DNA from: GCA-2731375 sp964590195
GTDB lineage: Bacteria; Pseudomonadota; Alphaproteobacteria; GCA-2731375
Direction: 5' to 3'
Assembly (NCBI GenBank): GCA_964590195.1
Contig: CAZPWJ010000001.1
Location: 124,001 to 188,000 of the forward strand
Length of the DNA stretch: 64,000 nt
Part shown: positions 33,641-42,780 of the stretch, one piece after another
Layout: each line of letters begins with the position of its first letter
How positions within the stretch are numbered: position 1 is the first letter of the stretch
Program-made: the position numbers and the translations under genes
Notes under the pieces: generated by a model
The model's input: only the letters and a program-made list of their open reading frames with translations
Told to the model about the DNA's origin: nothing
Database searches by the model: none

Positions 33641-35416
33641 ATGGCGGAAACTGCCGCAACAGCTAAATCCAAGGCGCCCACGACCGGCAAGGTGGGGAAA
33701 CTGCTTCGCCTGATCGCCGGGCGGCGGCGCTTCGCGCTGGTTCTGCTGGCGGCGCTGTTTGTCGGCGCCCTGGCGGAAAGCCTCGGCCTCTCCCTGGTTT
33801 TGCCTTTGCTGAACAGCCTGATGGGTATTGGCGAGGGCGAACAGGGCCGCTTCGCCAGCATCATTAGTTCGATCCTGGATCTCCTGCCCAAGGATGCGCA
33901 AATCGAAGGGTTGCTGGTGTTGTTCGCGATCGCCTTTTTCATCAAGGGCAGTTTGCTTGTGGTGAACCGGGGCCTGACGGCCTTGTTCTCCCATCGTCTG
34001 CGCCAGGATTGGGCCTCCAAGTTGCTACAGCACTATCTGCATGCCGATTATGCCTATCTGGACCAGATGCCCCAGGGTGCCTTGATCCAGAATGTTGTCA
34101 ACGAGACCCAGATCGGCGCCAAGGTCATGACCAATATCGTCGATTTCGTCAACAAGCTGATCCTTTCCGTACTGTTGTTCGCGGTTCTGTTGGCGGTGCA
34201 TTGGCAGGCGACCTTGATCATCGGCGCGGTCACTCTGACGCTGCTGGCCCTGATACGCCGGGGCTTGAACGGCTACTCCCTGCGTTTCGGCAAAATCCGC
34301 ATCAGGCTGTCGCGGCAGATAGCGGAGCAGGCCACGGAATCCCTGCATAGTATGCGCCAGATCAAGCTGTTCAATGCCTACGCGCAACGTTACGCGCAGT
34401 TTCACGACCGTCTGAGGCGCTTCGCCGATGCGGCGGCAATTTTTCAGGCGGTCAGCGAAATTCCCAAACAGATGACAGAGCTGTCGGTCATCATCATGGT
34501 CGCCGGCGCCTTGATCTGGGTGCAACGGGTCGCCGGCCAGGATGTGCAAAGCGTTGCCGTGTTGTTGGGTTTTTTCATCCTGGTGGCGCAGCGGCTGCTC
34601 TCGAATGTGACCTATCTGACCTCGCGCCGGATGATCATCGGCTCGGCCCTGCCGTCCCTGCATCTGATCTACCAACTGCTCGAAGACGCGCCGAACCGGG
34701 AGACGCTGGATGAAGGCTTGAGCTTCGAAGGCCTGGAGACGGACCTGGTCTGCCGCGATGTGGCCTTTGCCTATGCCGATGGCCGGGTGGTTTTCGATGG
34801 TTTTGATCTGACCATCCAAAAGGGCAAGACCACCGCGCTGATCGGGCCATCGGGGGCGGGCAAGTCCACTCTGGTGGATATTCTGACCGGCTTCCGGCGG
34901 CCCCAGCGCGGCGATATTTCCCTGAACGGTCACGGGATTGGCGAGTACAGCCTGGCCTCCCTGCGCGGCCGCATCGGCTATTTGACACAAGAGCCGGAGA
35001 TATTCGACGACACGGTGCTGGAAAATATCCGCCTGGGCCAGCCCAGTGCCTCGGATGACGACTGCAAGGCGGCGGCAAAACTGGCCCATGCGGATGAATT
35101 CATCGCCCAGCTGCCAGAACAATATCAAACCCAGGTCGGCGACCGGGGCAAGGCCCTGTCCGTGGGCCAGCGCCAGCGCTTGGCCCTGGCCCGGGTCATT
35201 GTGCGTAAGCCGGATATTTACATTTTTGATGAGCCTACCTCGGCTCTGGACCACGAGTCCGAACGACTGGTCCAGGATTCCATACAGGCCCTGTCCGGCG
35301 AGGCGACGGTGATCATGATCGCGCACCGGCTTTCGACCATCAAACAGGCCGATGCCATCTATCGGATAGGGCGCGAGGTGGACGAAATCGCGCCGGCGGA
35401 TGTCGATGATCAATAA
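33641..35416 (+). CDS. ABC exporter/flippase (fused membrane and ATPase domains)
   Basis: From ATG 33641 (591 residues) there is a six-segment membrane domain at about 20-320, then an ATPase with Walker A GPSGAGKST, signature LSVGQRQRLALAR, Walker B IYIFDEPTSALD and MIAHRLSTI. It resembles MsbA- and PglK-type lipid or lipid-linked-oligosaccharide flippases in the inner membrane. Starts at 33614 and further upstream exist, but they overlap the preceding gene and lack a ribosome site. In this cluster it most likely moves a lipid-linked glycan to the periplasm. Confidence 0.9.
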   Translation: MAETAATAKSKAPTTGKVGKLLRLIAGRRRFALVLLAALFVGALAESLGLSLVLPLLNSLMGIGEGEQGRFASIISSILDLLPKDAQIEGLLVLFAIAFFIKGSLLVVNRGLTALFSHRLRQDWASKLLQHYLHADYAYLDQMPQGALIQNVVNETQIGAKVMTNIVDFVNKLILSVLLFAVLLAVHWQATLIIGAVTLTLLALIRRGLNGYSLRFGKIRIRLSRQIAEQATESLHSMRQIKLFNAYAQRYAQFHDRLRRFADAAAIFQAVSEIPKQMTELSVIIMVAGALIWVQRVAGQDVQSVAVLLGFFILVAQRLLSNVTYLTSRRMIIGSALPSLHLIYQLLEDAPNRETLDEGLSFEGLETDLVCRDVAFAYADGRVVFDGFDLTIQKGKTTALIGPSGAGKSTLVDILTGFRRPQRGDISLNGHGIGEYSLASLRGRIGYLTQEPEIFDDTVLENIRLGQPSASDDDCKAAAKLAHADEFIAQLPEQYQTQVGDRGKALSVGQRQRLALARVIVRKPDIYIFDEPTSALDHESERLVQDSIQALSGEATVIMIAHRLSTIKQADAIYRIGREVDEIAPADVDDQ

Positions 35417-35429
35417 TTATTCGCAGCGG

Positions 35430-36023
35430 TTATTTGCTGCCGTGGCAAACGTAGAGAACCTTGCGCGCCCCGCCGATCAGGCGCAGGGGCGGCAGCAGGT
35501 ACATGGCAACGGCCAGGATCGGCGAAAGATAGGTTTCCCGGGCCGAATGGGCGCCGTAAGAGCGTTTTTTGACTTTTGTGAAGCGCGCCGCCAACAGGGC
35601 ATCAATCTCCGCCTCGAACGGCATGTTCCGCTCGCCGAGATTAAAGATCAACATACCGCCCGGACGCAGCATGTCGCACATGGCCCGAACCGTCGGCACC
35701 GTACGCTCGGTGGCGAAAAAACGGTTATGCATGACCTGAACGCACAGCACCACGTCGCCGACGATGTCGGCCTGCTCGATCTCGGCACAGACCGTGCGTA
35801 CGCCGGGATATTTCGCCTCATTGGCCTGCAAGCGCGCCGCATCCACGTCGATACCCACATAGTCCCTGGTTTCGAACAGCATGCGGTTCTGCATCAGACC
35901 GCAGCCGGCATCAATGCCGACCTCGCGGCCGCGGCTGGCCCGCATCTCGCGCCACAGCCACAGCCACAGCAACTGTTTCGACGGCTTAAGAGAAAGTCTC
36001 AGTTTGCGCGGCAGCAGGGGCAT
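35430..36023 (-). CDS. Class I SAM-dependent methyltransferase
   Basis: The 197-residue protein has REVGIDAGCGLMQNRM (motif I), YVGIDVDAARLQANE, ADIVGDVVLCVQVMHN and LRPGGMLIFNLGERNM, the order of a class I methyltransferase. It has an unusual Trp/Leu-rich and Arg-rich N-terminus and a hydrophobic C-terminus (ILAVAMYLLPPLRLIGG) that may touch the membrane. It is the only gene of this cluster on the minus strand, with the ABC gene and the 36125 gene flanking it. The acceptor is unknown. Confidence 0.78.
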   Translation of the reverse strand: MPLLPRKLRLSLKPSKQLLWLWLWREMRASRGREVGIDAGCGLMQNRMLFETRDYVGIDVDAARLQANEAKYPGVRTVCAEIEQADIVGDVVLCVQVMHNRFFATERTVPTVRAMCDMLRPGGMLIFNLGERNMPFEAEIDALLAARFTKVKKRSYGAHSARETYLSPILAVAMYLLPPLRLIGGARKVLYVCHGSK

Positions 36024-36124
36024 TCTATGATTTGCCGATTCGAATCAATTGTGGAAACAGGACGCCGGACGATTACGGGATTAAGCATGGGCGGTCAATC
36101 CTTTGGCCGTATGGCTTGTCAGCT

Positions 36125-37513
36125 ATGAAACATTTTCTTGTCCATGTCGCGGGCCGGGGCGCGATGGAGCGTCTGGTGCGGTTGATGGCGGGCCTGCATC
36201 AGCATTTCATCGTGGCCATCCTGTTCCGCCTGCTGACCCGGCGCATGCCCAGCGTGGCGGACACTGGCGGTACTAAACGCTACACCGTGCTGATGATTGA
36301 CAAGGACACTTTCTATGAAGATGTCCTTGCGTCGCTTGGCGCATCGCGGGATGTGCGGGTCTATGTGGCGCACCGGGTGATGGTGAAATCCATTGCCGCC
36401 GCCTTTCTGCCCCCCGAATTGGATGACAATTTCTACGTCAGCGACGATCCGAGAACCATTCAGGCCAAACGCGATTACGGCGCCTTTCTCACCAAAATGT
36501 GGCCTCATCTGACGCGCCTGCTGCGCATCGATGCCGTGGTTTCGGCCAATTTTGGCTATTACGCCGAGCGCGAGTTCGCCGGCGCACTGGAGGCCCTGGG
36601 CGTGCCGTTTCTGGCTTTGCACAAGGAAAACCTGAAAAGCCCCGGCCGAATGGATTTCTTTGCCGATCTCTACCGCACCCGCCGTGGTCCGTTCACGGGC
36701 CGGCGGATCCTGGTCTATAACGAAATCGAGCGCATTGTGCAGACGAGGGCGGAAGTTATCGCCCCCGATCGTGTCACCATCTGCGGTATGCCGCGCCTGG
36801 ACCGGGTGCACTATTGGCGGCGCAATGACGCAAATGGCGCTGCTAACGATAGCGATCGTAAACAGGTGTTGTTCTTCTCGTTCACGACCAAGACCGGCCT
36901 GCCGCAAATTCGCCGCAAAAGCCGTTCCGGCTTTGCCAATCTAGCCGAGCCCATGGACGATGCGGTGGCGAAACTGTCGTGGGAAACCTTGTTCCGTGAC
37001 AGCCACCAGGCGCTCTATCGTCTGGCCCAGGAACGGCCCGATATCGACGTGGTGATCAAGACCAAGCCGCGACCCCGCGACTATGATCCGGTAATCGAAC
37101 TGCTGGGCGATCCCGCGACCTGGCCCGAAAACCTGAAACTTGTCTACAAGGGCGATCCGTTCAAGCTGATGGTTGCGGCGCACACGGTCTGCGGCTTCAA
37201 CACCACCGGCCTGTTCGAGGCGATTACAGCCGGCAAGGCGATCGTGGTGCCGAATTTCGCCGAAGCGCTTGATCCAGCATACGAGCCCTTTATCGTCGAC
37301 TACGAAACAGCCGCCAGCTACGCCGTATCCGGCGAAGATCTAACCGCCAAGCTGCAAGCCAGCCTGGAGCAGCCGGTCCAAGGCATGGAGTTATCGCCCG
37401 CGACCATAGAGCTGCTGGAGAAATGGACCGGCAACCCGGATGGCAAGGCCTCGGAACGGGTTACCCAGGCGGTGTTGTCTGAAATTGATGCCTCCAGAAA
37501 CGGTGGTGGCTAA
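36125..37513 (+). CDS. Surface-polysaccharide biosynthesis protein (glycosyltransferase-like)
   Basis: A 462-residue protein starting MKHFLVHVAGRGAMERL with a hydrophobic patch near residues 25-40. The C-terminal half has VVIKTKPRPRDYDPVIELLG and VCGFNTTGLFEAITAGKAIVVPNF, which resemble the nucleotide-binding part of capsule (CDP-glycerol-transferase- or KpsC/S-like) proteins. I cannot name the family with confidence. The end overlaps the next gene by 26 bases. Both neighbours and order suggest a shared step in glycan assembly. The upstream ATG at 36032 would overlap the methyltransferase promoter region and lacks homology. Confidence 0.6.
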   Translation: MKHFLVHVAGRGAMERLVRLMAGLHQHFIVAILFRLLTRRMPSVADTGGTKRYTVLMIDKDTFYEDVLASLGASRDVRVYVAHRVMVKSIAAAFLPPELDDNFYVSDDPRTIQAKRDYGAFLTKMWPHLTRLLRIDAVVSANFGYYAEREFAGALEALGVPFLALHKENLKSPGRMDFFADLYRTRRGPFTGRRILVYNEIERIVQTRAEVIAPDRVTICGMPRLDRVHYWRRNDANGAANDSDRKQVLFFSFTTKTGLPQIRRKSRSGFANLAEPMDDAVAKLSWETLFRDSHQALYRLAQERPDIDVVIKTKPRPRDYDPVIELLGDPATWPENLKLVYKGDPFKLMVAAHTVCGFNTTGLFEAITAGKAIVVPNFAEALDPAYEPFIVDYETAASYAVSGEDLTAKLQASLEQPVQGMELSPATIELLEKWTGNPDGKASERVTQAVLSEIDASRNGGG

Positions 37514-38900
37514 GGCGGTGGCTAACCAAACCTTGGATACCGGGGCGCCATGGCTGTTGCTGCCCGTGGAGACCAAGGCACGGGAATTCCACGCCAAGCT
37601 GTTGCTGGCCGCCATGGCCGTCGAACGAGGTTATCGGGTTGTGCTGGGGGAACAGAACGCCATGGTGCGCCAGATCGCTGATCTGCCGCGCGGCCTGTAC
37701 GTGGATAAATCTGTTGCCAAGACCAAGACCAAACATTTCCAACGCCTGTGCCGGCAGGGCAACAAGGTCGCCGCCTGGTGCGAAGAGGGTCTGGTCTACC
37801 GCGACCGGGATGCCTACTTGCGGCAGCGGATCGACCTGGCCTCCTTGGCGGAAGCGGAGCGGTTCTTCTGCTGGGGGGCGGTGCAGCAGCGGGATGTGGC
37901 GAGCAAGGCGGAGAAGGTTTTGGGGGCGGCGGACAAACTGGTGGCGACGGGCAATCCCCGTTTCGATCTGTTGCGCCCCGCCTATCGCGATCTGTTTGCG
38001 GATGAAGCCCAGGCCCTGCGGGACCGGCACGGCGATTTCATTTTGATCAATACCAACTTCGCTCGCTACAACCATTTCTACGGCGAGGATTATTTGCTGC
38101 AGTCCCAACGCCAAAGGGGCACCGTCGATGGCGCGGAGGACGAGGCGTTCCTGTTGGCCTGGCGAGATTTTCTGGGCCAGATGTATCATGGCTTCGCCGC
38201 CATGCTGGAGCCGTTGTCAAAGGCCTTTCCCGGACATCAAATAATTCTTCGGCCCCACCCATCGGAAAACCATCAGCGTTGGATGTGCGAATGCGCCGAG
38301 CTGGACAATGTCAGCGTGGAATTCAGCGGCAACGTGGTGCCCTGGCTGTTGGCCGCCCAGGTGCTGGTGCACAATTCCTGTACTACCGGCCTGGAGGGTT
38401 ATTTGCTGGACTGCCCGGTGATCGCCTACCAACCGGTACATTCGGCGGTTTATGATTCCTATTTACCCAATGTGGTCAGCCACGCGGTAAGTGAAACGGC
38501 GCCGCTGATCGCGGCGGTCGGTGCCGCCCTGGCCGGACAGACACTGGACGGCGGCGCTGAGGGGCGGGCGGCGGCGTCGGAATATTATGCCGCCCTGGAT
38601 GGTGCCGAAGCTGGAGAGCGGGTGCTGGATGCGATTGCCGGCCTGGATCTGTCCTTGCCGCAACCCAGCGGGCCCGGCCATGCCTTGGGCCGGCTGTCGG
38701 GTTATCTGACCATTCCGGCCCGCGATCTGGCGCGCCGGGTGCTGCGGCCCCGAATCGCGGATTACGCACGGCAGAAATTCCCCGGCCTCGATCTGGACGA
38801 GATGCGCCGTGAACTGGCGCGCCTGTCGGCTGTTTCGGGACGCTTTTCAGGTATCCGTGTGGCGCCTCTGGCCCATCAATGCTATGGCTTGGCGGCATGA
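37488..38900 (+). CDS. Surface carbohydrate biosynthesis protein (TIGR04396-like)
   Basis: The 470-residue protein resembles the surface carbohydrate biosynthesis family. It starts around PWLLLPVETKAREFHAKLLL, with EQNAMVRQIADLPRG, a FWGAVQQRDV-like segment (here FCWGAVQQRDVASKAE), GHQIILRPHPSEN and HNSCTTGLEGYLLDCPVIAY. The C-terminal half looks like a GT-B nucleotide-sugar site. It is probably a cytosolic glycan or glycerol-phosphate-type transferase. Its start overlaps the previous gene, and its stop overlaps the sulfotransferase start by four bases. The exact reaction is unknown. Confidence 0.7.
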   Translation: MPPETVVAKAVANQTLDTGAPWLLLPVETKAREFHAKLLLAAMAVERGYRVVLGEQNAMVRQIADLPRGLYVDKSVAKTKTKHFQRLCRQGNKVAAWCEEGLVYRDRDAYLRQRIDLASLAEAERFFCWGAVQQRDVASKAEKVLGAADKLVATGNPRFDLLRPAYRDLFADEAQALRDRHGDFILINTNFARYNHFYGEDYLLQSQRQRGTVDGAEDEAFLLAWRDFLGQMYHGFAAMLEPLSKAFPGHQIILRPHPSENHQRWMCECAELDNVSVEFSGNVVPWLLAAQVLVHNSCTTGLEGYLLDCPVIAYQPVHSAVYDSYLPNVVSHAVSETAPLIAAVGAALAGQTLDGGAEGRAAASEYYAALDGAEAGERVLDAIAGLDLSLPQPSGPGHALGRLSGYLTIPARDLARRVLRPRIADYARQKFPGLDLDEMRRELARLSAVSGRFSGIRVAPLAHQCYGLAA

Positions 38901-39700
38901 GCCGCAGTGTAAACCAACGTCTGGAACGAGGTCTGAAAACCACCTCGCGCCGTGGTTTGCGCCTGAACCTGCGCCTGAAAAAACTATTCGGCCGGCGCGG
39001 CAAAACTGTCTTTATCTCGGCCCTGCCAAAATCCGGCTCGACCTATCTGGTCAAGGTGCTGGAGCAGGTTACCGGCTATCAGACCTTTTTTCTGGGTTAT
39101 CATCAGTTGAACGAACAGGATCTGTATCTGCCCAATCTGATCGATGCCTGGTCCATGAACGTGATCAGCCATCAGCATACCCGGCCCAGCGCGCCGAACC
39201 TGGCCTTGATGCGGCAATTCGCCATCCGTCCCGTGATCCTGACCCGCAACGCATATGACGCCACTGTCAGCCTGACCGATCATCTGGAGCGGGAGTCGGC
39301 GGAAACACCGCTGTTGAACGTGCCCGGTGATTTCATGCGGCGCGAACGATCGGCGCGCCTGGACATGGTGATCGATCTGGCCCTGCCCTGGTACATCCGC
39401 TTTGTCGCCGATTGGGCGGATGCGAAACACGACGGCCTATGGCTGCGCTATGAAGATCTGATTGATGACGGTGCGGGTACGGTTGCGCGGGTTTTAGCCT
39501 TTCATGGCATCACGGCGGACGAGGCGAACATCGAACGCGCCCTGGAACAGGCGCGGGGCCAGGGCAGCCGCCTTAATAAGGGCGTCGCGGGACGGGGCGC
39601 GGAGGAGCTGAACACGGCGCAAAAGGCCCGCATCAACGCGCTGACCCGGCATTATCCAGGCGTTGATTTCGCCTGTCTTGGTCTGGCGGAGGTGGAATAA
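38897..39700 (+). CDS. Sulfotransferase
   Basis: The 267-residue protein has the PAPS loop FISALPKSGSTYLVKVLEQ near residues 38-56 and the 3'-phosphate site VILTRNAYDATVSLTDHLE near 115. A basic N-terminal stretch precedes them. ATG 38897 overlaps the previous stop by four bases, and the stop is directly followed by the asnB ATG. Its place between carbohydrate genes strongly suggests it sulfates the glycan made by this cluster, though sequence alone cannot prove the acceptor. Confidence 0.86.
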   Translation: MSRSVNQRLERGLKTTSRRGLRLNLRLKKLFGRRGKTVFISALPKSGSTYLVKVLEQVTGYQTFFLGYHQLNEQDLYLPNLIDAWSMNVISHQHTRPSAPNLALMRQFAIRPVILTRNAYDATVSLTDHLERESAETPLLNVPGDFMRRERSARLDMVIDLALPWYIRFVADWADAKHDGLWLRYEDLIDDGAGTVARVLAFHGITADEANIERALEQARGQGSRLNKGVAGRGAEELNTAQKARINALTRHYPGVDFACLGLAEVE

Positions 39701-41614
39701 ATGTGCGGCCTGGCGGGATCGTTGGAGTTTGAGCCGGCCACCCCGGCGGAAACCTTGGCCCGCCAGGTCAAGGCCATGGCCGATACCCTGCAACACCGCG
39801 GGCCGGATTCCGACGGCCATTGGCTTGATGCCAAGGCGGGTATCGCCCTGGGCTTCCGCCGTCTGGCCATTATCGATCTGTCCGAACATGGCGCCCAGCC
39901 CATGGCTTCGCATGATGACCGCTATGTCATCGCCTATAATGGCGAGGTCTATAATTTTCCTGAAATGCGGGCGGAATTGATCGCCCAGGGCCACGAATTC
40001 AATGGTCATTCCGATACCGAAGTGATTTTGGCGGCGATCGTGGAATGGGGCCTGGAGGCTGCCGTGAACCGCTTTGTCGGCATGTTCGCCTTTGCCCTGT
40101 GGGACCGGCGGGAGCGCACCTTGTCCCTGGTCCGGGACCGGCTGGGGATCAAGCCGCTGTATTACGCGCAATTTGGCCGGCATTTGATTTTTGCCTCGGA
40201 AATGCAGGCCTTGCGCGCCCATCCGGCATTTCAGGGCGAAATCGACAGGGATGCCCTGGCGATGTATCTGAAACGCAACTGCGTGCCCGCACCCATGTCG
40301 ATTTATCTCGATGTCCAGAAATTGCCCGTGGGCACCATTCTGCGCTGCGATGCCAGCGGCGAAATCGAGCTGACGCCATATTGGTCCTTGCGCCAGGTGG
40401 CCGAAGGCGGGCAGGGAAATCTTTTCCGGGGCAGTCAGGCAGACGCGGAAGCTGATTTGGAGCGCCTATTGTCCGAGGCGGTGCGCTGCCGCATGGTGGC
40501 GGATGTGCCGCTGGGTGTGTTCTTGTCGGGCGGTATCGACTCGTCCACCGTCGCCGCCCTGATGCAACAACAGTCCACGCGCCCGGTAAAAACGTTTTCC
40601 ATTGGCTTTGGCGATGCCGGCTATGACGAGGCCAAGGATGCCAAGGCCGTCGCCCAACATCTGGGCACGGATCATCACGAGCTTTATCTGTCCGAGGCCG
40701 ATGCCCTGGACGTGGTGCCGCGCCTGGGCGCCATGTATGACGAACCGTTCGCGGATTCGTCGCAAATTCCCACCTATCTGGTGTCCAAAATGGCGCGGCA
40801 ACAGGTCACGGTGGCGCTGTCGGGGGACGGCGGCGACGAGATGTTCGGCGGCTATAACCGGTATCTTTGGGTCGAGCGTCTGATCTATACCGCCGGCTGG
40901 CTGCCCAGGCCCATCAAGGCGGCCATGGCGGCGCTGCTGACCGCTCTGCCGCCACAGCAATGGGACCGCCTGGCGGGATTTCTCCGCCAACGCAATCCGG
41001 GCGACAAACTGCACAAGCTGGCCGGTGTTCTGCACGCCCGCGATGCGGCCCAGATGTACGAAGGGCTGACCAGCCATTGGCCCGGCGCCGAGGCCATGGT
41101 GCTGGACCGCTATGGCGGCCTGCCCCGCGATCTGGGCGCCGATGTCAAGGATGTGGCCCACGCCATGATGTATCTCGACGCCATGAGCTATATGCCCGAC
41201 GACATTCTGACCAAGGTTGACCGTGCCTCCATGGCGGTCTCGTTGGAGGCGCGCGTGCCGTTGCTGGATCATCGGGTGGTGGAATTCGCCTGGTCGTTGC
41301 CCCTAAATATGAAGCTGGGCGGCGGCGTCTCGAAGCGGCTGCTGCGCCAGGTGCTCTACCGCCATGTGCCGCGCGAGTTGATCGAACGGCCCAAGATGGG
41401 TTTCGCCGTGCCGATTCATGACTGGCTGCGCGGACCGCTTAGGGACTGGGCCGAGAACCTATTGGCGCCCGAGCGTTTGGCGGGCGACGGCTTTTTCGAT
41501 CCCGAACCCATTCGGCGCACTTGGGCCGAACATTTGTCGGGCCGGCGCAATTGGCAGCATCAGCTGTGGGATATTCTGATGTTTCAGGCCTGGATGGATG
41601 GACAAGCTCGATGA
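39701..41614 (+). CDS. asnB: Asparagine synthase-type amidotransferase (AsnB family)
   Basis: A 637-residue class II amidotransferase with N-terminal Cys2 (MCGLAGSL), a glutaminase domain to about 210 and a synthetase domain with the PP-loop VFLSGGIDSSTVAAL. This architecture matches AsnB and its relatives such as WbpS-like enzymes that amidate sugar acids in O-antigen clusters. It starts immediately after the sulfotransferase stop. Because it sits in a glycan cluster, amidation of a uronic acid or nonulosonic acid is as likely as asparagine synthesis. Confidence 0.88.
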   Translation: MCGLAGSLEFEPATPAETLARQVKAMADTLQHRGPDSDGHWLDAKAGIALGFRRLAIIDLSEHGAQPMASHDDRYVIAYNGEVYNFPEMRAELIAQGHEFNGHSDTEVILAAIVEWGLEAAVNRFVGMFAFALWDRRERTLSLVRDRLGIKPLYYAQFGRHLIFASEMQALRAHPAFQGEIDRDALAMYLKRNCVPAPMSIYLDVQKLPVGTILRCDASGEIELTPYWSLRQVAEGGQGNLFRGSQADAEADLERLLSEAVRCRMVADVPLGVFLSGGIDSSTVAALMQQQSTRPVKTFSIGFGDAGYDEAKDAKAVAQHLGTDHHELYLSEADALDVVPRLGAMYDEPFADSSQIPTYLVSKMARQQVTVALSGDGGDEMFGGYNRYLWVERLIYTAGWLPRPIKAAMAALLTALPPQQWDRLAGFLRQRNPGDKLHKLAGVLHARDAAQMYEGLTSHWPGAEAMVLDRYGGLPRDLGADVKDVAHAMMYLDAMSYMPDDILTKVDRASMAVSLEARVPLLDHRVVEFAWSLPLNMKLGGGVSKRLLRQVLYRHVPRELIERPKMGFAVPIHDWLRGPLRDWAENLLAPERLAGDGFFDPEPIRRTWAEHLSGRRNWQHQLWDILMFQAWMDGQAR

Positions 41615-42780
41615 GCAAGCCCAATAGTTCTCGGCGTCTGCTGTTCCTGGTGAATGAAGCGCTGTTCTTCACCACGCACCGTCTGCCCGTGGCCCTGGCG
41701 GCCCAGGCGGCCGGTTACGAGGTACACGTGGCAACCCCGTTCGCGGCTGATCCGGTCGGCGTTATTCGCGGTTGCGGCTTTAACTACCACGACCTGCCGC
41801 TCAAGCGTGGCGGCCGCAACCTGTTCGGCGAAGTGCGCCTGATGGCCCGCTGCTTTCGACTGCTGCGCCAAATCAAGCCGGACCTGGTGCATCACGTGGC
41901 CATGAAGCCGGTGATTTTCGGCGGCTTGATCTCGCGCCTGCTGGGCGTGGGCGCGGTGGTGCATGCGATCACCGGCATGGGCTTTCTGTTTATTCGCGAC
42001 GATTGGCAGGCGCGCCTGCTGCGCACCCTGATCAAGCCTCTGTATCGCTATGCCCTGGGGCATCCGAACGGGCGGGTGATATTTCAAAACCCCGACGATC
42101 TGCAAATGTTTCTCGGCCAGGATTTGGTGCGCCCTGATATCACCGTGATGATCAAGGGCTGCGGCGTCGACATGGCGATTTTTTCGCCAGTCGATCCACC
42201 TAGTGAACCCACTCGTGACCAATTGGTGGTGATGTTTCCGGCCCGCATACTGGGCGATAAGGGCGTGCATGAATTCGTCCATGCGGCCCGGACCCTTAAA
42301 GCGGCTGGTGCCAACGCACGCTTCGTCCTGGTTGGCCGCCGCGACCCGGCCAATCCCACGGACGTGCCGGAGGCGACAATCCGCGCCTGGGAGGCCGAGG
42401 GCCTGGTGGAATGGTGGGGTTTCCGCACGGACATGCCGGCGGTGCTGCTCCAGGCCCATGTCATCTGCATGCCCTCTTACCGCGAAGGCCTGCCCCGCGG
42501 CCTGATCGAGGCGGCGGCCTGCGGCCTGCCCATCGTGTCGGCGGACGTGCCCGGCTGCCGCGAGGTGGTGCGCCATGGCGAGACCGGTTTTCTGGTCCCC
42601 GTCCGCGACGGCGCGGCCACGGCGGAAGCCATCGGCAAACTGCTGGAAGACCCCGCGTTGCGCCGCTCCATGGGCCAGGCGGCCCGGCAAATGGCCCTGG
42701 ATGAATTTACCGTCGAGGCCTTCGTGGCCGATACCCTGGCCACCTACGATGCGGTATTGCCCAGGGCGGATGCGGGCTGA
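41611..42780 (+). CDS. Glycosyltransferase family 4
   Basis: The 389-residue protein shows N-terminal RRLLFLVNEALFFTTHRLPV, ALAAQAAGYEVHVATP, and HHVAMKPVIFGGLISRLLG, then the C-terminal half with FPARILGDKGVHEFVHAA and the nucleotide-sugar site PSYREGLPRGLIEAAACGLPIV. This is the GT-B fold of family 4 retaining enzymes such as WbpH and WcaI types. The start overlaps the asnB stop by four bases; a longer frame upstream is not used. It adds one sugar to the growing glycan on the cytosolic side. Confidence 0.9.
   Translation: MSKPNSSRRLLFLVNEALFFTTHRLPVALAAQAAGYEVHVATPFAADPVGVIRGCGFNYHDLPLKRGGRNLFGEVRLMARCFRLLRQIKPDLVHHVAMKPVIFGGLISRLLGVGAVVHAITGMGFLFIRDDWQARLLRTLIKPLYRYALGHPNGRVIFQNPDDLQMFLGQDLVRPDITVMIKGCGVDMAIFSPVDPPSEPTRDQLVVMFPARILGDKGVHEFVHAARTLKAAGANARFVLVGRRDPANPTDVPEATIRAWEAEGLVEWWGFRTDMPAVLLQAHVICMPSYREGLPRGLIEAAACGLPIVSADVPGCREVVRHGETGFLVPVRDGAATAEAIGKLLEDPALRRSMGQAARQMALDEFTVEAFVADTLATYDAVLPRADAG

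Noticed and set aside
34025..35413. Long minus-strand frame opposite the ABC transporter
   Set aside because: No domain or motif, composition rich in Gln, Gly and Arg; the plus strand has a clear ABC exporter with all ATPase motifs.
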